NCBI RefSeq assembly: GCF_018327685.1 | Contig: NZ_BNEL01000001.1 | Location: 4,092,001-4,156,000 of the forward strand | Direction: 5' to 3' | Length of the DNA stretch: 64,000 nt | DNA from: Streptomyces sp. TS71-3 | Lineage (GTDB): Bacteria; Actinomycetota; Actinomycetes; Streptomycetales; Streptomycetaceae | Shown: one piece after another, positions 36,502-45,231 of the stretch | Position numbering within the stretch: the stretch's first letter is position 1 | Layout: every line of letters begins with the position of its first letter | Position numbers and translations under genes: made by a program | Notes under the pieces: model-generated | Seen by the model: the letters and a program-made list of their open reading frames with translations, nothing else | Told to the model about the DNA's origin: nothing | Database searches by the model: none

Positions 36502-37670
36502 GACAGCTGCTTCTTCGTGTAGTAGCCCTCGTCGACGAGGAGGTGCGTGTTCGACTTGTCGACGGAGACCGGGTTGAGCAGGTACGCCGGGACCAGCCGT
36601 TTGCCGTTGTTGTAGTCGGTGGTGTTGTTGACCTCGGGCTTCTTGTCGTTGAGGACGGCGTTGCCCATCTGCACCGCCTGCGCGGCGAGCTTGCGGGTGT
36701 CCTTGAAGATGGTCTGCGTCTGCTCGCCGCGGATGATCGACTTCACGGAGGCCAGCTCCGCGTCCTGCCCGGTCACCACCGGCAGCGGGTGGCCCTTGCT
36801 GCCGTATCCGGCGCTCTTGAGGGCCGAGAGGACACCGATCGAGATGCCGTCGTACGGCGAGAGCACCGCGTCCACGGTGTCGGTGCCGTAGTTCTTCGTG
36901 AGCAGGTCGTCCATGCGCTTCTGCGCGGTGCCGCCGTCCCACTGCTGGGTGAACGCCTGGTTCATCGCGGTCTGGTGGCTGCGCACCACGAGCTGGCCCG
37001 TGTCGAAGTACGGCTTCAGCACCTTCATGGCGCCGCTCCAGAAGTACTTGGTGTTGTTGTCGTCGGACGAGCCCGCGAACAGCTCGATGTTGTACGACTT
37101 CCCACCCTTCTCCGGCTTCTCCAGACCGAGCTTGTCCAGGATGTACTGCCCCTGGAGCTTGCCGACCCGCTCGTTGTCGAACGACGCGTAGTAGTCCACG
37201 TAGGGCGTGCCGAGGATCAGCCGGTCGTAGGAGATGACGTGGATGCCCTGGTCGTGCGCGTGGGCCAGCACGTCGGTGAGCGCGCGGCCGTCGATCGCGG
37301 CGATCACCAGCAGCCGGTCGCCCTTGGTGATCATGTTCTCGATCTGGGCGACCTGGTTGTCCACCTGGTTGTCGCCGTACTGGAGGTCCGTCTTGTACCC
37401 GGCCTTCTGGAACTGCTTCGCCATGTTCTGCCCGTCGGCGATCCACCGCTCGGAGGCCTTGGTGGGCATGGCGATGCCGATGGTGGCGCCCTTGTTCGAC
37501 GCGGGGTGGTAGCGGCTGCCGCCCTTGGCCTCCTGGCCGCAGGCGGTGACCGAGGCGGCGAGCAGCACGGAGAGCGCGGCGACCGCGGCGGGCCGCAGCA
37601 GCGCCCGGCGCGAGCGCGGTACGGACGCCGCGGGGTGCGGTGGCGGGGTGGGGGTCGTGCGGGTGCGCAT
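36498..37670 (-). CDS. chvE: Sugar ABC substrate-binding lipoprotein, ChvE type
   Basis: The 390-residue precursor has a basic N-terminus, a hydrophobic segment and the lipobox SVTAC with Cys44, so it should be anchored to the outer face of the membrane. The mature part is a Peripla_BP_4 sugar receptor ([20 protein letters not shown], then GNDNQV-type and [20 protein letters not shown] regions), closest to ChvE/MmsE multiple-sugar receptors. It delivers sugar to MmsA/MmsB. The stop overlaps mmsA as ATGA. Only 2 bp separate its start from the U32-like gene upstream. Confidence 0.93.
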   Translation of the reverse strand: MRTRTTPTPPPHPAASVPRSRRALLRPAAVAALSVLLAASVTACGQEAKGGSRYHPASNKGATIGIAMPTKASERWIADGQNMAKQFQKAGYKTDLQYGDNQVDNQVAQIENMITKGDRLLVIAAIDGRALTDVLAHAHDQGIHVISYDRLILGTPYVDYYASFDNERVGKLQGQYILDKLGLEKPEKGGKSYNIELFAGSSDDNNTKYFWSGAMKVLKPYFDTGQLVVRSHQTAMNQAFTQQWDGGTAQKRMDDLLTKNYGTDTVDAVLSPYDGISIGVLSALKSAGYGSKGHPLPVVTGQDAELASVKSIIRGEQTQTIFKDTRKLAAQAVQMGNAVLNDKKPEVNNTTDYNNGKRLVPAYLLNPVSVDKSNTHLLVDEGYYTKKQLS

Positions 37671-37672
37671 GG

Positions 37673-38650
37673 TCAGTTCCCTTCGGGTGGCTGGGGGAAG
37701 CGCTGGAGCTCGCCCGGCAGCCGGGAGCCGAGCGGCGACATCCCGCCGTCGGCGCCGTGCCGGGCCAGCAGATCGAGGACGAGACGGCCACGGCGCACCC
37801 GCTCGCGTGCGGTGTCCAGCGTGACGTCCCGCAGGTGGGCCCCGTACGGGTAGATGCCGGGGGCCCTGGAGAGGCCGAACTTCAGGTAGACGGGCGCCCC
37901 GCGGCGGATCAGCTCCGCGGTGTCGTACATCCGGACGTATCCGCCGAGGTCGTCCGGCGCCTCCACGTAGAGGTCCATGGGGGCGCGTGCGGCCCTGCGG
38001 ATCTCCGTGAAGTGCTCGAGGGTCAGGTCCGAGGGGATGTTGACCGAGTCGGCGCCGAGGCCCTCCCAGACCGCGAACGACGCCGGGTTCACCGGGCCCA
38101 CCAGCGCCGACACCTTGAACGTGGTGTCCGCGGGCAGCGCGCCCGAGGACCGCATCCGGTGCAGCGTCCACAGCACGCCCTCGTCGGCGACGAGCACGCA
38201 CGTGACGCCGAGCGAGGTGGCGCGCAGGGCGTCCTCGACGCAGCCGGCGAGCGCGTCGTGGCCGCGGGCCCGCAGGCCCCCGCCGCCGGACGGGCTGCGC
38301 GTGGCGGCGCCGGTGTCCCAGGTGCCGCGCGGCCCGGTGAACAGGCAGAGCTCGATGTTCCGGTCCGCGCAGGCCGCCACCATCTCGGTGATCTCGGCGT
38401 CGGTGAGCATCCACACACCGCTGCCCTGGCTGATGCGGTGCACCGGCACGTCGAGCCGTTCCGACTCCTTGAGGACCGTCGCCAGCGCCTCCGGGCCCTC
38501 CACGGAGGGGATCTCGGTGCGCCAGGTGCCGCCGTCGGGGAACGCCCGCGCGGAGGCGTCCTCGTCGCGGAGCGGGGGCCCGGCGAGGCCGAGCGCGTCG
38601 AGTGCCCGTTCGCCGGGCCGTCGGGGTGCCGCGTGGGACTTGTCGGTCAC
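37673..38650 (-). CDS. U32-peptidase-like TIM-barrel protein of the sugar island
   Basis: The 325-residue protein is not firmly assigned. It looks like an alpha/beta barrel: [36 protein letters not shown] near 72, [18 protein letters not shown] near 148, then [40 protein letters not shown]. The last stretch, with a [11 protein letters not shown] strand-loop, resembles U32 peptidase-like barrels. It lacks the conserved Cys-rich and active-site region of known U32 enzymes. No Schiff-base lysine pattern of KDG aldolases was recognised. It is first of four tightly linked genes leading to the sugar ABC importer. GTG start. Confidence 0.6.
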   Translation of the reverse strand: MTDKSHAAPRRPGERALDALGLAGPPLRDEDASARAFPDGGTWRTEIPSVEGPEALATVLKESERLDVPVHRISQGSGVWMLTDAEITEMVAACADRNIELCLFTGPRGTWDTGAATRSPSGGGGLRARGHDALAGCVEDALRATSLGVTCVLVADEGVLWTLHRMRSSGALPADTTFKVSALVGPVNPASFAVWEGLGADSVNIPSDLTLEHFTEIRRAARAPMDLYVEAPDDLGGYVRMYDTAELIRRGAPVYLKFGLSRAPGIYPYGAHLRDVTLDTARERVRRGRLVLDLLARHGADGGMSPLGSRLPGELQRFPQPPEGN

Positions 38651-38863
38651 GGGCTGTCCTTACCGTTCGTGGGATGGTTCAAGTGGACGGTGGGGTCCTG
38701 GGTTCCGGGCCTGGTGCGCGGAGCCGGTGTCCCGGTGGGAGGGGTGGCGGCGCCGGGCGGGACGCGAACGTCCCCGGGGACCGGCCCGTGGTCGCGAGGG
38801 GCAGGGGTGCGGGGCGGACGGTGGTCGGTTGCCGGGGACCGCGCGGGGCACCGGCCGGGGCGG

Positions 38864-39940
38864 TCAGGGCCTGAGGAGCACCTTTCCGGTCTGGGGAGCC
38901 GCCTGGTCGACCAGGTCGATCGCGTGGCCGAAATCGCTCAGCGGCAGTTCGTGGGTGATCAGCGGGGCGGGCGTGAGGAGCCCGGCGCCGAAGGCCCGCA
39001 CGGCGTGTGCCCACGCCGCGGTCGGCGCCCCGAACACCGTCAGCACCGTGATCTGGCGCACCACCAGGTCCGTGGGGTCGAGCCCGGCGGCACCGGGGCC
39101 CGGGATCCCGGTGAGCACCAGCCGCCCGCCGCGGCGCAGCAGCGCGGCCGCCTGACGGGCGGCGGCCGGGGAGCCGGCGGTCTCCACGACGACGTCGAAG
39201 CCCCCCGGCGCGTCGGGGTCCGCGCCGCCGGCGTCCGCGGGGCCCCGGACGTGGAAGTCGCTCGCGCCGAGGTCGAGCGCCAGCGACTTGCGGTGGTCGT
39301 GCACGCCGACGGCGAGCAGCCGCCCGGGGGAGGAGGCCGCGAGGAACTGGACCGCGAGCATGCCGAGCGTGCCGGTGCCCACCACCGCGGCCCGCTCGCC
39401 CGGCCGGACGTTCGCCTTGAGCGCCGCTGCCGCCACGCACGCGGCCGGCTCAAGCAGCGCGGCGGCCGAGAGGTCGGCGTCGTCCGGCAGGGTGTGCAGC
39501 AGCCGGGCGGGCAGGGTCAGGGTGCCCGCCATCGCGCCCGGCAAAGTGAAGCCGGTCTCCTCGTACCCCGCGGTGCACAGCGTCGTCTCGCCGGCGCGGC
39601 ACCGCGCGCACACCTGGCAGTTGCGGAACCCCTCGCCCACGGTCCTGCGCCCGACCAACTCCCCGGGCACGCCCGCGCCGACCGCCTCCACCGTCCCGGA
39701 CCACTCGTGGCCCGGCACCAGCGGATAGCGCACGTAGGCCGAGGGCCGGTGGCCGCGCACGACCTCCCGGTCGCTGCCGCAGATCCCGCACGCGTGCACC
39801 CGCACCAGCGCCTCGCCGGGCCCCGGAGGCACCGGCTCGTGCGGAACGAGACCGTGGGCGCCGGGCGCCTGGACGAGCACCGCGTGCCGGCCGGCCGCGG
39901 TCCCCGCCGCCGAACCCTCCGCGGTCCCCTCGATGTTCAC
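38864..39940 (-). CDS. Zinc-dependent alcohol (sugar) dehydrogenase
   Basis: The protein of 358 residues is a medium-chain dehydrogenase. The catalytic zinc ligands are in HACGICGSDRE near 55 and GHEWSGTVE near 80. The structural zinc loop has four Cys (CQVCARCRAGETTLC, ~110-124). The NAD(P) motif VVGTGTLGMLAVQ lies near 200. Such enzymes oxidise polyols, sugars or L-galactonate-type substrates. In this island it could oxidise the sugar to the lactone or act on a sugar-acid intermediate. The GTG start overlaps the dehydratase stop as GTGA. Confidence 0.9.
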   Translation of the reverse strand: MNIEGTAEGSAAGTAAGRHAVLVQAPGAHGLVPHEPVPPGPGEALVRVHACGICGSDREVVRGHRPSAYVRYPLVPGHEWSGTVEAVGAGVPGELVGRRTVGEGFRNCQVCARCRAGETTLCTAGYEETGFTLPGAMAGTLTLPARLLHTLPDDADLSAAALLEPAACVAAAALKANVRPGERAAVVGTGTLGMLAVQFLAASSPGRLLAVGVHDHRKSLALDLGASDFHVRGPADAGGADPDAPGGFDVVVETAGSPAAARQAAALLRRGGRLVLTGIPGPGAAGLDPTDLVVRQITVLTVFGAPTAAWAHAVRAFGAGLLTPAPLITHELPLSDFGHAIDLVDQAAPQTGKVLLRP

Positions 39941-41145
39941 CGCGGCCCCTGACCGCCGCCGCCCGCCGAGCCCTCCGCGGTGGCTCCTGAACCCTTGGGG
40001 TCCCGCTTCTCCCAGCCCTCCGCCCACAGGTCGAAGCGGGCCTGCTGCTGCGGGAACTCCGCCGCCGCGTCGGTGTCCAGCTCCACCCCGAGCCCGGGGG
40101 CGGTGGGCAGCGCGAAGCAGCCGGTCTCCGGATCGACCTGGGGCGCGCCCTTCACCACCTTCTTGATCTCGGCGTCCGCGAAGTCATTGAAGTGCTCAAG
40201 GATCTTGAAGTTGGGGGTGCAGCCCGCGACGTGCAGCGAGGCGGCGGTGAGCACCGGGCCGCCGACGTTGTGCGGGGCCACCAGCATGTAGTGGGTCTCG
40301 GCGGTGGCCGCCAGCTTCCTGGTCTCCAGGATGCCGCCGATGTGGCCGACGTCGGGCTGGATGATGTCCGCGGCCTGCGCCTCGAAGAGCTCGCGGAACT
40401 CGATGCGGTCGTGGATCCGCTCGCCGGTCGCCACCGGCAGGTCCACCTTCTGAGCCACCTTCGCCAGCGCCTTGAGGTTCTCCGGCGGCACCGGCTCCTC
40501 CAGCCAGGCCGGCCGGAACGGCGCCATCTCGTGGGCCAGCCGCACGGCGGTGGCGGGGGAGAACCGGCCGTGCATCTCCAGCATCAGCTCCGCCTCGGGA
40601 CCGATCGCGTCCCGCACCGCCTCGATCAGGGAGACCGCGTAGCGGGTCTCCGCGTGGTCCAGCTCGAAGTGGCCGGTGCCGAACGGGTCGATCTTCAGGG
40701 CCCGGTAACCGCGTTCGACCACGGCCTGTGCCGCCTTGTGGTACGCCTCCGGGGTGCGCTCCGTGGTGTACCAGCCGTTCGCGTACGCCTTCACCCGGTC
40801 GGTGACCCGGCCGCCGAGGAGCTGCCAGACCGGCACCCCGAGCGCCTTGCCCTTGATGTCCCAGCAGGCCATCTCGACGACCGCGATGCCGGACATCACG
40901 ATCTCGCCGGCCCGCCCGTAGTCGCCGTACTTCATCCGGCGCACCAGGTCCTCCACCGCGAACGGGTCGGAGCCCGCGATGTGGTTCGCCTCCGCCTCGC
41001 GCAGGTAGCCGAGCAGCGCGTCGGTGTGGCCCAGCATCCGGGTCTCGCCCACGCCGGTGAGGCCCTCGTCGGTGTGCACTTGGACGTAGGTGAGATTCCG
41101 CCAGGGTGTTCCCACCACATGCGTGCTTATTCCCGTGATGCGCAC
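39937..41145 (-). CDS. Enolase-superfamily aldonate dehydratase (galactonate-dehydratase-like)
   Basis: This 402-residue mandelate-racemase-type enzyme removes water from an acid sugar to give a 2-keto-3-deoxy acid. The capping domain starts VRITGISTHVVGTPWRNLTYVQVHTDEGLTG. The metal and catalytic residues are visible: MLEMHGRF near 214, WLEEPVPPEN near 240, ATGERIHDRIEFR near 265, DVGHIGGILE near 292 and APHNVGGPVL near 318. The two His-containing motifs resemble D-galactonate and D-arabinonate dehydratases. The true substrate cannot be read from sequence. GTG at 41145 has GGAGC before it. It is first of the leftward operon. Confidence 0.9.
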   Translation of the reverse strand: MRITGISTHVVGTPWRNLTYVQVHTDEGLTGVGETRMLGHTDALLGYLREAEANHIAGSDPFAVEDLVRRMKYGDYGRAGEIVMSGIAVVEMACWDIKGKALGVPVWQLLGGRVTDRVKAYANGWYTTERTPEAYHKAAQAVVERGYRALKIDPFGTGHFELDHAETRYAVSLIEAVRDAIGPEAELMLEMHGRFSPATAVRLAHEMAPFRPAWLEEPVPPENLKALAKVAQKVDLPVATGERIHDRIEFRELFEAQAADIIQPDVGHIGGILETRKLAATAETHYMLVAPHNVGGPVLTAASLHVAGCTPNFKILEHFNDFADAEIKKVVKGAPQVDPETGCFALPTAPGLGVELDTDAAAEFPQQQARFDLWAEGWEKRDPKGSGATAEGSAGGGGQGPR

Positions 41146-41486
41146 GGTAGCTCCCCAGTGCTGCTCTTGCTGCTCGCTGACGGACGTGCTGGTCTGACGG
41201 TGCGTCGCCCGGCCGGGCATGTTCGAAATTTCGTCATACGTTCGAAATGCTGGCGAGACAGTAAGGATGGAGCGCGGGGGGTGTCAATGGGTCTCGCGGC
41301 AGCTGAAACCACACGGTGATGTGGGCCGATGCCGAGGCGGCGGATGCCCGGCGGGACATATCGCGATCTGTGGGACCAGTCGCCGCGGCGGGAAGCGACG
41401 ACGCGCCGGAAAGTCGCCACTCTGCACACAAGATTCACGGCCGTAGCTTTCTTCACGCCATTCGCGCCCCCTAGCCTTCGTGCGTC
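41146..41486. other. Divergent regulatory region upstream of dehydratase operon and SCO2400-type gene
   Basis: These 341 bp hold no gene. Two GTTCGAAAT sites (41221-41229 and 41240-41248) lie 73-103 bp upstream of the dehydratase start. At the right end TAGCCT (41472-41477) is nine bases from the ATG at 41487, giving that gene a near-leaderless promoter. Confidence 0.6.
41218..41250. promoter_or_regulatory. Twin GTTCGAAAT operator candidate of the dehydratase operon
   Basis: CATGTTCGAAATTTC and TACGTTCGAAATGC are direct repeats 19 bp apart. Their CA(T/C)GTT(C)GAAAT core is shared with the twin repeats before the IclR gene at 28610-28653. This is the expected behaviour of one IclR protein controlling two ends of one catabolic island. 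Confidence 0.5.
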
Positions 41487-42197
41487 ATGGATTACTGCCA
41501 CTCGTGCCGCAGGCACCTCAACGGCGCCTATGCGTGCCCCGGGTGCGGGACGTCTGCCGAAGACTGCCGCGCCGACGCGGAGGCCCGCGCGGCCGAGCAA
41601 GCGGCGGGCTCGCCGGACGAGGAGGGCGAGTACGAGACCGAGGCCGTCCATGAGGGCCGCCGCTCCCGCGGGGGCCGCCGCTCCCACGGGGGCCGCCGCA
41701 GGGCGCACCACCGCCGCAAGCCCCGCAGGGCCCTCATCATCGGCGCCGGCGTGCTCCTCGCCCTGGGCTCACTGAGTCTGGCCGAAATCCATATAGAGAC
41801 CCCGTTCAGGAACGCCGACAAGGCAGCGGCGCCGGGCGGTTCCGACGCCACCCCCGCCGACGACGCCACCACTCCCGCCGGCGGCGCGTCCGGCACCTCG
41901 TCCGCCGCCGACCCGTCGTCCGGCACGTCCTCGGCGGCCTCGTCCGAGGCCGGCACGCCCAAGGGCACCCACGGGGCCAAGGACACCCCGGCCGGTACGG
42001 GCGACGAGGGCGGCGGGGGAGGGAGCACCCATCACTCGGCCCCCGGCGGCTCCGGCGGAGGCGCGACCTCCGCCCCCGGCACCCCCGGCGGCGGCTCCGA
42101 CGATCCCGCGCCGCCCGCCACCTCCAAGCCGCCGTCCCATCCGCAGCCGAGCCCGTCCCCGTCGTGCAGGTGGATCATCGTCTACATCTGCAGCTGA
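41487..42197 (+). CDS. SCO2400-type membrane-anchored zinc-ribbon protein
   Basis: The 236-residue protein starts with a zinc ribbon: MDYCHSCRRHLNGAYACPGCG supplies two CxxC pairs. A basic, Arg/His-rich segment (residues ~55-80) and one transmembrane helix (ALIIGAGVLLALGSLSLAEI, ~83-102) follow. A long Ser/Thr/Gly/Pro-rich outside region of ~120 residues ends CRWIIVYICS, with two Cys that could pair. This is the architecture of the Streptomyces SCO2400 family, whose function is unknown. The transcript looks nearly leaderless. The gene converges on the MarR gene. Confidence 0.85.
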   Translation: MDYCHSCRRHLNGAYACPGCGTSAEDCRADAEARAAEQAAGSPDEEGEYETEAVHEGRRSRGGRRSHGGRRRAHHRRKPRRALIIGAGVLLALGSLSLAEIHIETPFRNADKAAAPGGSDATPADDATTPAGGASGTSSAADPSSGTSSAASSEAGTPKGTHGAKDTPAGTGDEGGGGGSTHHSAPGGSGGGATSAPGTPGGGSDDPAPPATSKPPSHPQPSPSPSCRWIIVYICS

Positions 42198-42282
42198 GGG
42201 GGCGGCCGGAGGGGGCCGGGGCCGTCCTCCGCGGGCTACCCGTGGGGGAGCCGAGACGGGGGCGAACGCCGCCTTGGCGGGG

Positions 42283-42726
42283 CTAGGAGTCCTCGCCCAG
42301 CATCCGGCGCAGCAGCCCGCGCAGCATCATCCGCTCCTGCCGGGAGAGCCCGGCCAGCGGCTCGCGGGCGAAGTCGAGCGAGTCCCGCAGGCTCCGGGCC
42401 GTGCGCGCTCCCTCCCGGGTGGGTGCGGCCAGCTTCACCCGGCGGTCCGCGGGGTCGGGGCGCCGCTCCACGAGGCCGCGCGCCTCCAGCCGGTCGATGA
42501 TTCCCGTCACGTTCGACGGCTCGCACTTCATCGCCCGTGCGATCCGGCGCATCGGGAGCGGCTCGATGGCCAGCAGGCTGAGTATCCGCGCCTGCGCGCC
42601 CGTCAGTGCATGGCGCCCGGCCGCCTGCTCGTACTCCTGGTGGTAGCGGGCCACCACGCTGCCGATGAGGTCGACGACCTCCAGGGTCAGCGGATCGCTC
42701 CGGGCGGGACGTGTGGTGGTGCTCAT
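42283..42726 (-). CDS. MarR-family transcriptional regulator
   Basis: The protein of 147 residues has the MarR winged helix: LTGAQARILSLLAIEPLPMRRIARAMKCEPSNVTGIIDRLEARGLVERRPDPADRRVKLAAPT spans residues ~42-105, with the DxRxxR-type wing PADRRVK. Dimerising helices flank it. MarR repressors usually bind between themselves and a divergent gene and are released by phenolic or electrophilic ligands. The MDR reductase at 42939 is the divergent neighbour and likely target. Confidence 0.93.
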   Translation of the reverse strand: MSTTTRPARSDPLTLEVVDLIGSVVARYHQEYEQAAGRHALTGAQARILSLLAIEPLPMRRIARAMKCEPSNVTGIIDRLEARGLVERRPDPADRRVKLAAPTREGARTARSLRDSLDFAREPLAGLSRQERMMLRGLLRRMLGEDS

Positions 42727-42938
42727 ACCTTCCAGGCTACCCGTTTACTTGACTTGCTGAAATATCGCGGAGCATGGTGTTTCATAGTCTGAAGCTTCTG
42801 GGGCCGCCCGCGCTGCTCCGGACACCTGTCGAAGCGAGGTGCCACGGGGAGGACCGCCCCCTCGGCGAGCCCGGAAGCCCGGCCGAAACGGCCGCAGGCA
42901 CCAGAGGCAACCACGTCGTCACAGGAGGCCGCCGAATC

Positions 42939-43979
42939 ATGCCCGGCACCAGCCCGAACCCCTCACAGCTCCCCACCACCGGCCGTGCCTGGCACCTGGT
43001 GCGCCGCCCGCAGGGCTGGCCCGTCCCCGAGGACTTCGCGCTCCGTGAGGTGCCGCTGACCGCTCCCGCCGAGGGCCGGATCCTGGTGCGCAACCGGTAC
43101 TTCTCCGTCGACCCCTACATGCGCGGCCGGATGAACGACGTGAAGTCCTACGTGCCGCCGTACCAGCTGGACGTCCCCATGGACGGCGGCGCCGTCGGCG
43201 AGGTCGTCGCCTCCGGGGCCGACGGCTTCGCCCCCGGCGACCTGGTGGTGCACGGCCGCGGCTGGCGGGAGTACGCGGACCTGGACGCGCGCGGCGCCAC
43301 CAAGGTGGACGACTCGCTCGCCCCGCTCCCCGCTCACCTCGGCGTCCTCGGCATGCCCGGCCTCACCGCCTACGCGGGTCTGATGGAGATCGCCTCCTTC
43401 CAGCCGGGCGATGTGGTCTTCGTCTCGGGCGCGGCCGGGGCGGTGGGCAGCGTGGCCGGGCAGCTGGCCCGGCTCAAGGGCGCCTCCCGGGTGATCGGCT
43501 CGGCGGGCTCGGACGCCAAGGTCGAGATGCTGCGCGAGGAGTACGGCTTCCACGCGGCGTTCAACTACAAGGACGGGCCGGTCGGCGACCAGCTCAAGCA
43601 GGCCGCGCCGGAGGGGATAGACGTCTACTTCGACAACGTCGGCGGCGAGCACCTGGAGGCCGCGATAAGCCGGCTGAAGCAGAACGGCCGGGTGACGCTC
43701 TGCGGGATGATCTCCCAGTACAACGCCACGGCCCCGGTCCCCGGCCCGCGCAACCTCGCGCTGGCGGTGGGCAAGCGGCTCCGCCTCCAGGGCATGATCG
43801 TCAGCGATCACCAGGCGCTGATGCCCCGCTTCGTCGAGGAGGCCTCCGGCTGGGTCCGCTCCGGCGAGCTGCGGCACCACGAGACGTTCGTGGAGGGCGT
43901 CGAGAACGGCGTGGAGGCGTTCCTCGGGATGCTGCGCGGTGAGAACACCGGAAAGATGATCGTCAGCCTCGACGCCTGA
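42939..43979 (+). CDS. Zinc-independent NADP-dependent MDR oxidoreductase
   Basis: The 346-residue medium-chain reductase belongs to the CurA/leukotriene B4 12-hydroxydehydrogenase-like branch. It shows RYFSVDPYMRGRMNDVKSYVPP near 55, the nucleotide motif SGAAGAVGSVAGQLARLKG near 160, DVYFDNVGGEHLEAAIS near 230, and no zinc-binding cysteines. Such enzymes reduce the double bond of enones. The partner is the divergent MarR gene, consistent with induction by reactive unsaturated carbonyls. The ATG follows CAGGAGG by 11 bases. Confidence 0.92.
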   Translation: MPGTSPNPSQLPTTGRAWHLVRRPQGWPVPEDFALREVPLTAPAEGRILVRNRYFSVDPYMRGRMNDVKSYVPPYQLDVPMDGGAVGEVVASGADGFAPGDLVVHGRGWREYADLDARGATKVDDSLAPLPAHLGVLGMPGLTAYAGLMEIASFQPGDVVFVSGAAGAVGSVAGQLARLKGASRVIGSAGSDAKVEMLREEYGFHAAFNYKDGPVGDQLKQAAPEGIDVYFDNVGGEHLEAAISRLKQNGRVTLCGMISQYNATAPVPGPRNLALAVGKRLRLQGMIVSDHQALMPRFVEEASGWVRSGELRHHETFVEGVENGVEAFLGMLRGENTGKMIVSLDA

Positions 43980-44151
43980 CGCCCGCCCACGCGCGGCTCC
44001 CCCCGCGGTGCCGGATGCCGTCGCGACGTGCGGCGGATGCGGTACCGCGGGTCCGGGCCCGGGGCCGGATGCTGATGATGTTCGCGAAAACATCGAGGCG
44101 TCGCCGTCGTCCCTGCGGGAGTATCCGTACTCAACGATGAGGGAGGACGGC

Positions 44152-44994
44152 ATGGAGCCGTGGGAACTCCGTCGGGCGGTCGAGGCCGGACGGGCGACCG
44201 CTTCGGAGCTGGGCCTTCGGGTCGACGACGTGGTCGTCGTCCACAACTCGGACCGCGTCGCGCTGCGCCTGGTCCCGTGCGATGTCCTGGCCCGGGTAGC
44301 ACCGTCGGGGCATCTGGCCGGTTCCGAGTTCGAAGTGGAGGTCGCCCGCCGTCTCGCCGACGTCGACGCACCGGTGGCCGAGCTCGATCCTCGGACCGGC
44401 CACCGGGTCCATGTGCGTGACGCCTTCGCCGTCTCGCTCTGGACCTACTACGAACCCGTGGGATCGGAGATCGCGCCGGCCGACTACGCGGACGTACTCC
44501 TGCGGCACCATGCGGCCCTGCGCCGGATCGATCTGGACGCACCGCATGTCGCCGATCGAGTCGCCGGGGCACTCGGAGAGGTGAACGACAGGGAGCGGAC
44601 CCCCGACTTGCCCGATGCCGACCGGGAACTCCTCAGCCACACGCTCAGTGGACTGAGCACCACGATCAGCACCGGGAAGTCCGGCGAACAACTGCTGCAC
44701 GGCGAGCCCCATCCGGGCAACCTCCTCAACACGAGGAGAGGACCGCTTCTCGTGGACCTCGCCACGTGCTGCCGCGGGCCGATCGAGTTCGACCTCGCCC
44801 ACGCACCCGAAGAAGCCGGAAAGCACTACGCCGGGGCAGACCAGGGCCTGATCCTCCGGTGCCGCGCCCTGAACTGGGCGATGTTCTCGGCCTGGCGCTG
44901 GCGCCGAGCCGACCAGATGCCCGACCGGGCCCACTGGAGAGTGGAGGGACTCAACCGGGTTCGTGCCGCGCTCGACCGCTGCGGACGAAGCTGA
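44152..44994 (+). CDS. Aminoglycoside-phosphotransferase-like kinase
   Basis: The 280-residue protein has the APH/choline-kinase fold. The ATP lobe includes RLVPCDVLARVAP and EFEVEVARRLA. The catalytic loop is LLHGEPHPGNLL near residue 185, and the metal-binding motif is PLLVDLATC about 12 residues later. The catalytic loop has Glu where the Brenner motif HxDxxxxN normally has Asp; HGEPHPGN variants occur in some actinobacterial members. Substrate unknown. ATG at 44152 was chosen because GGAGG sits five bases upstream. Its GC content and codon use look slightly less extreme than the neighbours. Confidence 0.8.
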   Translation: MEPWELRRAVEAGRATASELGLRVDDVVVVHNSDRVALRLVPCDVLARVAPSGHLAGSEFEVEVARRLADVDAPVAELDPRTGHRVHVRDAFAVSLWTYYEPVGSEIAPADYADVLLRHHAALRRIDLDAPHVADRVAGALGEVNDRERTPDLPDADRELLSHTLSGLSTTISTGKSGEQLLHGEPHPGNLLNTRRGPLLVDLATCCRGPIEFDLAHAPEEAGKHYAGADQGLILRCRALNWAMFSAWRWRRADQMPDRAHWRVEGLNRVRAALDRCGRS

Positions 44995-45218
44995 GCGCCG
45001 GGCCGATACGCACGCTCATGCTTCAGGCGCCGGAGGTGGCCGGGGGGTCCCGGCATCGGCTACGACGGCCCGCAGGGAGTCGCCGCCGGCGTCCGGGCCC
45101 GGGCACAGGTCCGCCACCCGCCGGCCGTGTGCGTACACGGAAACTCTGCGTGGTGAGCGTTGTGGGCGTACCTCGCCCGGAACGCGGACGCCGCCCCGGG
45201 CACCCCCGGTGGGCCCGG

Positions 45219-45224
45219 TAGGGT
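45219..45224 (+). promoter_or_regulatory. -10 box of leaderless EI24 transcript
   Basis: TAGGGT is followed by seven bases and the ATG at 45232, without a ribosome site. Same geometry as before 21125 and 27537. Confidence 0.45.
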
Positions 45225-45231
45225 GCGCGGC

